Source: Microbacterium arborescens
GTDB lineage: Bacteria > Actinomycetota > Actinomycetes > Actinomycetales > Microbacteriaceae
Direction: 5' to 3'
Length of the DNA: 64,000 bases
Assembly: GCA_003339645.1 (NCBI GenBank)
Contig: QNUV01000021.1
Coordinates: forward strand, 1,288,362 to 1,352,361
The translations under genes were made by a program, and so were the position numbers. Position 1 is the first letter of the stretch. Each line of letters opens with the position of its first letter. Shown one piece after another: positions 51,058-58,826 of the stretch. Under the pieces are notes generated by a model, which was not told where the DNA came from, ran no database searches, and worked only from the letters and a program-made list of their open reading frames with translations.

Positions 51058-52115
51058 GCTGCGGCGGCCTCCGACGTCATGCGATATCCGACACCCCGGA
51101 CGGTCTCGATGTACCGCGGGGTGGTCGGGCTGTCGCTCAGCTTGCGACGGAGGTTGGTCATGTGCGCCTCGATCGCCCGCTTGTCGGCCTCGCCGACGAA
51201 ATAGCTCGTGACGTAGGACTCGCCGCGCAGGACGAGCGTCAGGTCGGCCTTCGACCTGACCCGGCGCTTGGAGGCCATCAGCGTCGAGAGCAGATCGAAC
51301 TCGGTGCGGGTGAGCTCCAGCTCGCGGCCGGCGATGTAGGCCAGGCGCGTGTCGGTGTCGACCTGCAGGTCGCGGTGCGTCAGCCAGTGGTCGCCCGTGG
51401 TCGGCACGAGATCGCCGCCGGGCTGGTGCACCACGAGGTCGGCGCCGGGCGCCGGTGCCGGTGCCGGTGCCGGGGCGTCGCTCGGGTGGTGCACGATCAC
51501 CTGCTGCTGCTGCTGCTGCGGCGGTGATGACTGCGGGGGCGCGGGCGGCGGTGCGTACTGCGGCGGGGCGGGCTGCTGCGGGGCGGAGCCCGGGAAGCGG
51601 GCGAGGTACTCCTCGTACGACAGAGGTGCGTTCTCGGCGGGGCCGGGAGCCGGGGCGGACGGAGCGGGGCGTGCGCCCGGGAACGACGGGCCGACCGAAT
51701 CCTGCTGGGGGGTCTGCTGCGGAGCGGCGGCGCGCGGACGCCGCAGCAGCGCGTCGACCCGCGCCCGGAACTCGCGCGGGCGGAAGGGCTTGACGATGTA
51801 CTCGTCGGCGCCGGCGCCGAGTCCGAGCACGACATCCGCCTCTTCGGAGAGCCCGGTGAGCATGATGATGTATGTGTCGCTCTGCGCGCGGATCCGCCGC
51901 GCGGCCTCGAAGCCGTCGATGCCGGGCATGTTGACGTCCAGCGTCGTCAGCAACGGCCGGTACGACAGCACGGCTTGGATGCCGTCGATGCCGTTGCCCA
52001 CCGAGACGGTGGAAAATCCGGCTGCCTCGAGCACCTCGACGAGGAGATGACGGATGTCCGGATCGTCCTCGACGATGACCGCCGTCTTCAACTGCTCGGA
52101 CATCATGTTCGTCAC
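51051..52115 (-). CDS. OmpR-type response regulator with long Pro-rich linker
   Basis: The 354-residue protein has a receiver domain at residues about 11-130: acidic pocket EDD at 16-18, phosphorylation site D60 (LDVNMPGIDGFEAARR) and the KPFRPREF loop. A Pro/Ala/Gln-rich linker of about 110 residues, with a Gln run and a Pro-Ala repeat, leads to a winged-helix DNA-binding domain at about 245-350 (LELTRTEFDLLSTLMASKRR, then YIETVRGVGYRM). GTG 52115 follows GGGAGAAGA; ATG 52106 and 52103 are alternatives. No histidine kinase is next to it, so it is an orphan here. It lies 71 bases downstream of the GH6 gene on the same strand. Confidence 0.9.
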   Translation of the reverse strand: MTNMMSEQLKTAVIVEDDPDIRHLLVEVLEAAGFSTVSVGNGIDGIQAVLSYRPLLTTLDVNMPGIDGFEAARRIRAQSDTYIIMLTGLSEEADVVLGLGAGADEYIVKPFRPREFRARVDALLRRPRAAAPQQTPQQDSVGPSFPGARPAPSAPAPGPAENAPLSYEEYLARFPGSAPQQPAPPQYAPPPAPPQSSPPQQQQQQVIVHHPSDAPAPAPAPAPGADLVVHQPGGDLVPTTGDHWLTHRDLQVDTDTRLAYIAGRELELTRTEFDLLSTLMASKRRVRSKADLTLVLRGESYVTSYFVGEADKRAIEAHMTNLRRKLSDSPTTPRYIETVRGVGYRMTSEAAAAV

Positions 52116-52186
52116 TCTTCTCCCTCAGGTTCGGGTTATTTTGCCACACGCGAGCGACGCGGCACTCCCGGAGGAACGCCGAAGAG

Positions 52187-53314
52187 TCAGGGCGCGACGC
52201 CGCGCGTGAGCTCGACGGCTCCTTCGGGCCACCACACGCCAGCGGCGGGCCCGCCGTTGCACGGTCCGTCGCTCTCTCCCGGCGGCTTGATCCACAGGTT
52301 CGTGTCGACGACGTCGTCACCGAACGTGCCGCTCGGATCGCCCACGGTGCGCCCGGGCGGATTGCACCATTCGCCGTCACCCGGAGCGCCCGCGCCGTTG
52401 CGCGAGGTGTCGACGAGGGCGTGCATGCCGCCCAGGCGGTCGGACAGGGCGTGGGCGTAGGCGAACTCGTCGTAGGTGTCGTTGAAATTCGACACGTTCG
52501 TCACGAAGCCGCGCACCCCCGAGACCGCGACCCGCTCGATGAGTCCCGCCATCACCTCGGGGCCGAGCCAGTTCGAGTGCCCGCCGTCGACGTAGACCCA
52601 GGTGTCCGGGCCCGTCAGACGACCGAGCGCCCCGCGCAGCTGGTCGACGCGCTCGTCGACGTTTCCGCACTGCGGGGCGAGGGCCAGGCTGTCGGGCTCG
52701 ACGATCACGACCTTCTTCACGTCCGGAACCGAACGCAGCGCCGTGCCGATCTGCTTCGTCCACGTCTCGTAGTCGGCCTCGTCGAGACCGCCCGCGGAGT
52801 GATTGCCGCAGTCGCGGCCGGGCAGGCCGTAGACGACGACCGCCATCGCGGTGCGCGACTCGCGCGCCTCGTCCGCGATGTTCAGCACGCGCTCGCCGAC
52901 CGCGCCGATGGGATCCTGCTCGGGGGTGAGCCAGTACGCCGTCGGCTGGGCGGCGAGATACTCGGCGGCGGCGACCTCGTCCGCCGATCCGCCCTCGGCT
53001 GCGGCGCGCGCGGCTTTCGACTCGGCGGGCGCGACGAAAGCGGTGCCGACGCCCGGGGGCCGTGCGGTGAGCGCCTGCACCCCGCCCATCACGAGCGATA
53101 CCACCAGGGCGATCCCGGCGACGACGAGCGCCACCGCGGCGACGATGATCGCGATCCATCCCCAGCGCGGCAGCCGGCGGCGCCGGCGAGCGGGCCGAGG
53201 CGGAGCGGGCCGTTCGGGCGGCGGGGGTGGTTCGTAATGTCCGCTGAGGACATAGCGACCGGCATCGTTACCGGCGTCGTGATGCGATGCATCGGAGCCG
53301 GGTCGCTGTGCCAC
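52187..53314 (-). CDS. Membrane-anchored glycoside hydrolase family 6 (beta-1,4-glucanase)
   Basis: The 375-residue protein has a Pro/Arg-rich cytoplasmic start, one membrane segment at about residues 52-76 and a GH6 catalytic domain outside. The proton-donor region is VVYGLPGRDCGNHSAGG and the family signature is VVIVEPDSLAL, followed by VYVDGGHSNWLGP and the C-terminal block WCNPPGRTVGDPSGTFG. GH6 enzymes cut beta-1,4-glucan by inversion. A glucanase tethered to the membrane fits trimming of a polymer made by the same cell rather than feeding on plant cellulose; in Streptomyces the GH6 enzyme CslZ is encoded with the GT2 synthase CslA. The start is GTG 53314. Confidence 0.92.
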   Translation of the reverse strand: MAQRPGSDASHHDAGNDAGRYVLSGHYEPPPPPERPAPPRPARRRRRLPRWGWIAIIVAAVALVVAGIALVVSLVMGGVQALTARPPGVGTAFVAPAESKAARAAAEGGSADEVAAAEYLAAQPTAYWLTPEQDPIGAVGERVLNIADEARESRTAMAVVVYGLPGRDCGNHSAGGLDEADYETWTKQIGTALRSVPDVKKVVIVEPDSLALAPQCGNVDERVDQLRGALGRLTGPDTWVYVDGGHSNWLGPEVMAGLIERVAVSGVRGFVTNVSNFNDTYDEFAYAHALSDRLGGMHALVDTSRNGAGAPGDGEWCNPPGRTVGDPSGTFGDDVVDTNLWIKPPGESDGPCNGGPAAGVWWPEGAVELTRGVAP

Positions 53315-53372
53315 GCACTGACTCTAACCGCTGCCGGCCGCGAGACCCATCGTGCCGGTCCGCCGCGGCGGA

Positions 53373-53378
53373 TACCCT
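53373..53378 (+). promoter_or_regulatory. -10 box of a leaderless UspA transcript
   Basis: TACCCT (in GATACCCTGG) ends 6 bases before the ATG at 53385, and no Shine-Dalgarno sequence is present. The same decamer occurs before secY. Confidence 0.5.
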
Positions 53379-53384
53379 GGGGCC

Positions 53385-54092
53385 ATGGGCGACGTGATCC
53401 TGGGAGTGACCGACGCGGACGGCACGGGTGCGCGGGAGTGGGCGTTCCGGCGCGCCGAGGCGCTGGGAGTGACACTGCGCGAGCTGCTGATCGCGCCCAC
53501 GCGCGACGATGCCGACCGTGCCGCCGCGGCGACGGCGGATGCCGAGATCCTCGTGCTCCCCGAGGAACACGGTCATGCGTACCGCGCACTTCTCGCACAC
53601 GCGCACTGCCCGGTCGCGATCGTCCCCGACCGGCTCGACGCTGATGCCGAGGCTCGCGACGTCGCGAGGACGGGTGTGCTCGTCGGCGTCGACGCGTCCG
53701 AAGTCTCGGCCCGGGCGCTCGACTTCGCCGCCCGCGAGGCCGTGCGAACGGGTGAGCCGCTCGTCGCCCTCGCCGCCTGGGAACCGGTCTCGGTCGGCAC
53801 CGAGCCGGGCCTCGATCTGTGGACCGGTCCCATGCCCGTCGACCTCACCGAAGCCACGGCCGGGATGCTGGAGCGCATGCTCGAGCCGGTGCGCGCCGAG
53901 CACCCGCAGCTCGAGGTGCGCTCGCGCATCGACGTCGGCGACGCCTCCGCGCTCATCGAGGACGCGTCGCGCGGCGCCGTGCTGACCGTCGTCGGCTCGC
54001 ACGGACGCACCGGGTTGTCGCGCCTGCTGCTCGGATCGGTCAGCGAGCGCGTCGCCGCCCACGTCGGTTCTCCGACCGTCATCGTTCGGTGA
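53385..54092 (+). CDS. Universal stress protein, two UspA domains
   Basis: The 235-residue protein has two Usp domains. The first (about 1-85) is degenerate; the second keeps the ATP-binding loop GSHGRTGLSRLLLGSVSERV near residue 205. Proteins of this type bind ATP and are linked to dormancy and stress survival in actinobacteria. ATG 53385 is chosen since the -10 box is 6 bases before it. The stop overlaps the GTG of the VanZ gene by 4 bases. Confidence 0.9.
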   Translation: MGDVILGVTDADGTGAREWAFRRAEALGVTLRELLIAPTRDDADRAAAATADAEILVLPEEHGHAYRALLAHAHCPVAIVPDRLDADAEARDVARTGVLVGVDASEVSARALDFAAREAVRTGEPLVALAAWEPVSVGTEPGLDLWTGPMPVDLTEATAGMLERMLEPVRAEHPQLEVRSRIDVGDASALIEDASRGAVLTVVGSHGRTGLSRLLLGSVSERVAAHVGSPTVIVR

Positions 54093-54490
54093 CCCGCCGC
54101 GCACGAGCTCTGCTGATCGGTTACGTCGTCGTCCTCGCGCTCATCGCGTTCTGGCCGACGCCCGTCGATCGCGACGCCGGCCCGATCCTCCGGGCGATCA
54201 CCTCGGCCGTGCCGTGGCTGACATACGACCGCATCGAGTTCTCGGCCAACATCGCCCTCTTCATCCCGTTCGGATGGTGCGCGGCGCTCGGCTGGCCCCG
54301 CTGGCACGCCTACGTCGTCCCCGCCGGCCTCGTCATCTCCGTCGTGATCGAGACGGCGCAAGGTGTGCTGCTCGCGGAGCGGACCGCGAGCGCGTGGGAC
54401 GTCGTGGCCAACACCCTCGGCACGACGGCGGGCTGGCTCATCGCCCGCCGGTGGGTCGCCGGGCGGGATCAGCCGGCGTCGGGCGACTGA
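54089..54490 (+). CDS. VanZ-family small membrane protein
   Basis: A 133-residue protein with four hydrophobic segments and the VanZ pattern FSANIALFIPFGW, then VIETAQGVLLAERTASAWDVVANTLG (the acidic E, R and D residues are the family hallmark). VanZ proteins are linked to lipid- or teicoplanin-related envelope traits, but the reaction is unknown. It is translationally coupled to the UspA gene, and its last 22 bases overlap the end of the convergent PLDc_N gene. Confidence 0.85.
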   Translation: MTRRARALLIGYVVVLALIAFWPTPVDRDAGPILRAITSAVPWLTYDRIEFSANIALFIPFGWCAALGWPRWHAYVVPAGLVISVVIETAQGVLLAERTASAWDVVANTLGTTAGWLIARRWVAGRDQPASGD

Positions 54491-54861
54491 AGACCCTGTG
54501 CGCGGCGGCGACGGATCTCGGCCTCGAGCTCGGCGATCTCGATCTCGCGTTCGAGGTCGGCGAGCTGCTGCGCCGTCGACCGGTAGTCGCGGGGCTGCGG
54601 GCGGCTGGCCGGGGCGGCGGGCCCCGGCTCGTCGCGGGACCACCTGCGCGGGTCGCCGAAGCTCATCGACTCTCGCGGTGCGGTGTCCCACTCGCGTCCG
54701 AGGGCGAACCACAGCACCGATCCGAGGAGCGGCAGGAAGACGATGAAGAGCACCCAGGCGAATTTCGGCAGGTGCTTGACCTGGTCGTCGCGGCGGGTGA
54801 TGGCGTCGACGAGAGCTGCGACCATCAGGACGAGGACGAGCAGGGGCAGCAGCAGATACAC
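54469..54861 (-). CDS. PLDc_N-domain small membrane protein
   Basis: The 130-residue protein has two membrane segments (about 2-18 and 32-54) with the motif LPKFAWVLFIVFLPLLGSVLWF, the phospholipase D N-terminal (PLDc_N) module. No HKD catalytic motif is present, so it is not itself a phospholipase. The C-terminal half is helical and charged (LADLEREIEIAELEAEIRRR), likely a coiled coil. GTG 54861 starts the first membrane segment; upstream frame is not conserved. Its 3' end overlaps vanZ by 22 bases in the convergent sense. Confidence 0.82.
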   Translation of the reverse strand: MYLLLPLLVLVLMVAALVDAITRRDDQVKHLPKFAWVLFIVFLPLLGSVLWFALGREWDTAPRESMSFGDPRRWSRDEPGPAAPASRPQPRDYRSTAQQLADLEREIEIAELEAEIRRRRAQGLQSPDAG

Positions 54862-54920
54862 CCCGCCAGGGTGGCGCAGATCCGCGCGTCCGCGCAAGGG
54901 ACGGGCATCGGGGGAGCGGG

Positions 54921-55991
54921 TCAGAACGCGTAGCGGATGCGGCACGACGGCAGCTCGCGCTCGATGAGGGCGCAGAGTGCCGCGACGGCCTCGCCCTTGA
55001 GCGGTGAGCGGTACCGGACGTTGATGGCGCCGTTCTGCGATCGTTTGGTCTCCTGCATGCGCGGGGTCCACAGCAGGTCCTCGCCGCGCGGATGCCAGCC
55101 GAGGTTGACCTCGTGCAGGCCCTCATTATGGGTGAGCATGATGATCTCGCACGCCAGCTGCGCCTTCGCGCGGTCGGAGAGCACGTCGTCCAGTTCCCGC
55201 AGCAGGGCCGTCCAGTCGGCCACCCAGGTGGGGGTGAGGATGACGGGCGAGAAGTTCAGGTGCACTTCGTAGCCGGCATCGACGAAGTCGTTGATCGCCG
55301 CGATCCGCTCGGAGATCGGCGAGGTGCGGATATCGGTCACTCTCGCGGTGTCGTGCGGCATGAGCGAGAAACGGATGCGGGTGCGCCCGAGCGGGTCCCA
55401 GTCGAGCAGGTCGCGATTGACGTACTTCGTCGCGAACGAGGCCTTGGCCGTCGGCGACATCCGGAACAGCTCGCACAGATCGCGGACGTTCTCGCTGATC
55501 ATCGCGTCGACCGAGCAGTCGCTGTTCTCGCCGATGTCGTAGACCCACGCCTCGGGGTCGCACTGGTTCGGCTCGGTCTTCGGGCCCTGCCGGGAGATGT
55601 GCCGTGCGAGATGGCGCGAGATCTCGTCGATGTTCGCGAACACGGTCACGGGGTTGCTGTAGCCCTTGCGGCGCGGCACGTAGCAGTAGGAGCAGGCCAT
55701 GGCGCAGCCGTTCGCCGTCGACGGCGCGATGAAGTCGGCCGAGCGGCCGTTGAGCCGGGTCGCGACCGATTTCTTCACACCGAGCACGAGCGCCTCGGTC
55801 TTGATCCGCACCCAGCGGCGCACGTTCGTCTCGTCGCCGTGGATCTCGGGAACGAGCCAGTGCGAGTCGATCGGCACGATCTCGGCATCGGGCCACCGCG
55901 CCACGATCTCCTGCCCGCGGGGCAGCGCGAGCGCGGCCTCCTCGGCGTAGATGCGGCTGATCTGCAGCAGCGGGGCCCGATCCCGGGACAT
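54921..55991 (-). CDS. SPL-family radical SAM protein (spore photoproduct lyase-like)
   Basis: The 356-residue protein has the radical SAM cluster site CAMACSYC near residue 99 (CX3CX2C), preceded by ADFIAPSTANG and followed by VPRRKGYSNPVTVF. This is the pattern of the SplB-like family, which in Bacillus repairs spore thymine photoproduct. The C-terminal conserved part includes LNFSPVILTPTWV and SQNGAINVRYRSPLKGE. This genome type does not form endospores, so the substrate may be another DNA lesion or a different target. ATG 55991 is 8 bases after a small gene of unknown function. Confidence 0.88.
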   Translation of the reverse strand: MSRDRAPLLQISRIYAEEAALALPRGQEIVARWPDAEIVPIDSHWLVPEIHGDETNVRRWVRIKTEALVLGVKKSVATRLNGRSADFIAPSTANGCAMACSYCYVPRRKGYSNPVTVFANIDEISRHLARHISRQGPKTEPNQCDPEAWVYDIGENSDCSVDAMISENVRDLCELFRMSPTAKASFATKYVNRDLLDWDPLGRTRIRFSLMPHDTARVTDIRTSPISERIAAINDFVDAGYEVHLNFSPVILTPTWVADWTALLRELDDVLSDRAKAQLACEIIMLTHNEGLHEVNLGWHPRGEDLLWTPRMQETKRSQNGAINVRYRSPLKGEAVAALCALIERELPSCRIRYAF

Positions 55992-55999
55992 CCGGCCGG

Positions 56000-56248
56000 T
56001 CAGCCGGCCTGCTCGAGCTCGATCTCGCCGGCGGCGAGGGCGTCGGCGTACGTGCGGACGTCGGGGCCGGGCTCCCAGTCGATGAACTTGTCCTTCATGC
56101 GGCTGACGAGCGCGGCGTAGGCCTTGTCGGCGTCGTTCGCGTCGTCGGTCGCGGCGACGGCGGCGACGGCATCCTGCAGGACACGGTCGGCGTCGTCGAG
56201 CACCTTCTGGCGGGCTTCGTCGTTCCAGTGGATCTCGCTGATCTTCAT
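56000..56248 (-). CDS. Small acidic hypothetical protein
   Basis: An 82-residue acidic protein starting MKISEIHWNDEARQKVLDDAD, probably helical, with no signal peptide or membrane segment. It lies 9 bases after the metal permease gene and 8 bases before the SPL-family gene, so it is likely co-transcribed with both. I do not recognise the family. It could be a helper of either neighbour. Confidence 0.72.
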   Translation of the reverse strand: MKISEIHWNDEARQKVLDDADRVLQDAVAAVAATDDANDADKAYAALVSRMKDKFIDWEPGPDVRTYADALAAGEIELEQAG

Positions 56249-56257
56249 AGCGGCACG

Positions 56258-57133
56258 CTAGCCAGCGGGAACGGATTCGGCGACGGACTTGCGCGAGGCG
56301 ATCCGACGCCCGATGATCCCCTGTCTCGGGCTGAAGAGGTACACCGCGGCGAACACGACGCCCTGCACGAGCACGACGAGTCCGCCCGACGAGGCGTCCA
56401 CCCAGTAGCTCAAGTAGATGCCGACGATCGAGGATGCCGCCGAGAGCACCGGGGCGATGACGAGCATGCGGCCGAAGCGGTCGGTGAGCAGGTGCGCCGT
56501 GGCTCCCGGGATGATGAGCATCGCGACCACCAGCACGACGCCCACGACCTGGAGCGCGACGACCGCGGTCAGCGCGAGGACGCCCAGCAGGAGGCCCGAC
56601 AGCAGGCGGGGCGAGAGCCCGATGGCGAAGGTGTGGATCGGGTCGAAGGCGAACAGGGTGAGGTCGCGCCGCTTGATGAACAGGACCGCGAAGGCGACGG
56701 CGGCCAGGACGCCGATCTGCACGAGGTCGCCCGCCGAGACCCCGAGGACGTTGCCGAAGAGGATGTGGTTGAGGTCGGTCTGGCTCGGCGTGACCGAGAT
56801 GAGCACGAGGCCGAGCGCGAACAGCGTCGTGAACACGATGCCGATGGCGGCATCCTCCTTCACCCGGCTCGTGCCCCGGATGATGCCGATGAGGGCGACC
56901 GCGACGAAGCCGAACACCAGGGCGCCGATCGCGAACGGGGCGCCCAGGACGTAGGCGAGCACCACGCCGGGGAGCACGGCGTGACTGACGGCGTCGCCCA
57001 TCAGCGACCAGCCGATGAGGACGAGCCAGCACGACAGCACGGCGCAGACGATCGCGGCGATGGCCGTGGCCGACAGGGCGCGCAGCATGAACTCGTACTG
57101 CAGCGGCTCGAGCAGGATGTCGATGACGGTCAC
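56258..57133 (-). CDS. Manganese/zinc-type ABC transporter permease
   Basis: The 291-residue protein has about eight membrane segments and the family start IDILLEPLQYEFMLRALSA; GWSLMGDAVSHAVLPGVVLAY is the conserved coupling segment of ZnuB/MntB-type permeases. It forms the channel for the metal delivered by the lipoprotein encoded upstream. GTG 57133 overlaps the ATPase stop by 4 bases (GTGA), so the two are coupled. Together with the two preceding genes it makes a complete high-affinity importer. Confidence 0.93.
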   Translation of the reverse strand: MTVIDILLEPLQYEFMLRALSATAIAAIVCAVLSCWLVLIGWSLMGDAVSHAVLPGVVLAYVLGAPFAIGALVFGFVAVALIGIIRGTSRVKEDAAIGIVFTTLFALGLVLISVTPSQTDLNHILFGNVLGVSAGDLVQIGVLAAVAFAVLFIKRRDLTLFAFDPIHTFAIGLSPRLLSGLLLGVLALTAVVALQVVGVVLVVAMLIIPGATAHLLTDRFGRMLVIAPVLSAASSIVGIYLSYWVDASSGGLVVLVQGVVFAAVYLFSPRQGIIGRRIASRKSVAESVPAG

Positions 57134-57879
57134 GGGCGCTCCTCGGTGGTCAGGCCGAAGGCGCGCGCGAGCAGCTCGGGGCGGAGCGCCTCGTCGACGG
57201 CTCCCTGGAAGACGACGCGGCGCAGCAGCAGCACCGCCTCGTCGGCGAGGGATGGGAGGGCGTGGAGGTCGTGGGTGGAGACCAGCACGGTGCGGCCGTC
57301 GGCGGCGAGCTCGCGCAGCAAGCGGACGATGGTCGCCTCGGACTTCTTGTCGACGCCCGCGAACGGCTCGTCGAGGAGCAGGATGCCGGCATCCTGAGCG
57401 ATGCCGCGCGCGACGAACGCGCGCTTGCGCTGTCCGCCCGACAGTCGGCCGATCTGACGGTCGGCGAGTTCGCTCAGCTCGACGCGCTCGAGCGCGGCGT
57501 CGACGGCGCGATGGTCGTCGGGGCGCGGGCGCCGGGTGGGGCCCAGGCGTCCGTACCGGCCCATCATCACGACGTCGCGCACCGACACCGGGAAGGTCCA
57601 GTCGACGTCCTCGCTCTGCGGCACGTACCCGATGAGGCCGCGACGGCGAGCGGCGGCGGGAGTCTGCCCGGCGATGCTCACCCGTCCGCTCGCGGGGCGC
57701 ACGAGGCCCGTGATCGATTTGAACAGCGTCGACTTTCCCGAGCCGTTCATGCCGATCAGTGCGGTGACCCGTCCGGGCGTGACGGTGAGATCGACGTCGT
57801 CGAGCGCCACGATGTCGCGGTAGCGCACCGAGACCCCCGAGACCTCGATCCCGGGGGATGCGCCGCTCGCGGTGCTCAC
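57130..57879 (-). CDS. Manganese/zinc-type ABC transporter ATP-binding protein
   Basis: The 249-residue ATPase has Walker A GMNGSGKST near residue 43, Q-loop YVPQSEDVDWTFPVSV, signature RLSGGQRKR and Walker B ILLLDEPFAGVD. The QSEDVDWTFPVSVRDVVMMG segment is typical of PsaB/MntA-type manganese importers rather than general ABC proteins. It overlaps the neighbours on both sides by 4 bases, forming a three-gene coupled operon. Confidence 0.93.
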   Translation of the reverse strand: MSTASGASPGIEVSGVSVRYRDIVALDDVDLTVTPGRVTALIGMNGSGKSTLFKSITGLVRPASGRVSIAGQTPAAARRRGLIGYVPQSEDVDWTFPVSVRDVVMMGRYGRLGPTRRPRPDDHRAVDAALERVELSELADRQIGRLSGGQRKRAFVARGIAQDAGILLLDEPFAGVDKKSEATIVRLLRELAADGRTVLVSTHDLHALPSLADEAVLLLRRVVFQGAVDEALRPELLARAFGLTTEERP

Positions 57880-58817
57880 GAGGCGCTCCCGGTCAGCGCC
57901 GCCGTGATCGTCTCGGCGTCGTGGCGGATGAGGTCGAGGTAGGTCGGCACGGGTCCGCCCTGCTCGGAGAGCGAATCGACGTAGAGCGTGCCGCCGAAGA
58001 CGGCATCCGTCGCCTCGACCACCTGCTGCATCGGGCGGTCCGACACGGTCGATTCGCAGAAGACGGCGGGCACGTCGTTGTCCTGGACGAACTCGATCGT
58101 CTGCCGGATCTGCTGGGGCGTCGCCTGCTGCTCGGCATTGACGGGCCAGATGTAGGCCTCGGTGAGTCCGGCGTCGCGGGCGAGGTACGAAAAGGCGCCC
58201 TCGCATGTGACGAGCGCCCGCTGTTCGACAGGAACCGTCGCGAGGTCGGCGACGAGATCGTCGTGGATCCGCTGCAGCTCGTCGTTGTATGCCGCGCCGT
58301 TCGCGGCGTAGGCGTCGGCGCCCGCGGGATCGAGTTCGCTGAACGCCGCGACGATGTTGTCGACGTACAGCTGCACGTTCAGGGGGCTCATCCAGGCGTG
58401 AGGGTTGGGCTTGCCGGCATAGGCGTCGCCGGTGATGTCGATCGTCTCGACGCCGTCGGAGACCACGGCGTGCGGTGCGTCGGCGGTCTCCACGAACCGT
58501 GCGAACCATGACTCGAGGCCCAGCCCGTTGTCGAGGATCAGATCCGCGTCGGATGCCGCCGCGATGTCGCGCGGGGTGGGCTCGTAGCCGTGGATCTCGG
58601 CTCCGGCCTTCGTGATCGAGCGCACATCGAGCCGGTCGCCCGCGACGTTGCGCGCGATGTCGGCGAGCACCGTGAAGGTCGTCAGCACGACGGGCCGGCC
58701 CTCGGACGGCTCGCCCGAGACGTCGGCGTTCGAGCCCGTCGCGCAGCCCGCGAGCAGTGCGGTCACCGCGCCGAGGGCGACCAGGGCGGAGAGGCGACGA
58801 TGTCGTTTTTTCGGCAT
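57876..58817 (-). CDS. Metal-binding lipoprotein, manganese-type (PsaA/MntC-like)
   Basis: The 313-residue protein has a lipobox (LLAGC near residue 25) and the cluster A-I metal-binding fold. The metal ligands appear in EIHGYEPTPRD (His), KPNPHAWMSP (His), TCEGAFSYLA (Glu) and LYVDSLSE (Asp). The Glu in the third place, plus AYIWPVNAEQQATPQQI and CESTVSDRPM, match PsaA/MntC manganese proteins; ZnuA proteins usually have His there. It catches Mn2+ outside the membrane and passes it to the permease. A palindrome overlaps its start codon, suggesting metal-dependent repression. Confidence 0.92.
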   Translation of the reverse strand: MPKKRHRRLSALVALGAVTALLAGCATGSNADVSGEPSEGRPVVLTTFTVLADIARNVAGDRLDVRSITKAGAEIHGYEPTPRDIAAASDADLILDNGLGLESWFARFVETADAPHAVVSDGVETIDITGDAYAGKPNPHAWMSPLNVQLYVDNIVAAFSELDPAGADAYAANGAAYNDELQRIHDDLVADLATVPVEQRALVTCEGAFSYLARDAGLTEAYIWPVNAEQQATPQQIRQTIEFVQDNDVPAVFCESTVSDRPMQQVVEATDAVFGGTLYVDSLSEQGGPVPTYLDLIRHDAETITAALTGSAS

Positions 58818-58826
58818 ACCGAAAAA
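58807..58826. promoter_or_regulatory. Probable MntR/DtxR-type operator over the start of the metal lipoprotein gene
   Basis: TTTTTCGGCATACCGAAAAA is palindromic at nine of ten paired positions and covers the start codon of the lipoprotein gene (58815-58817). It is an AT-rich island in GC-rich DNA. The upstream oxidoreductase gene ends at 58827, right at the palindrome edge, so the operator fills the 9-base gap. The gene controlled and the family fit MntR; identity of the regulator is inferred. Confidence 0.62.

Noticed and set aside
51440-51545. Short tandem repeats taken as a CRISPR-like array
   Set aside because: They are in-frame trinucleotide and hexanucleotide repeats coding Gln and Pro-Ala; there are no spacers.
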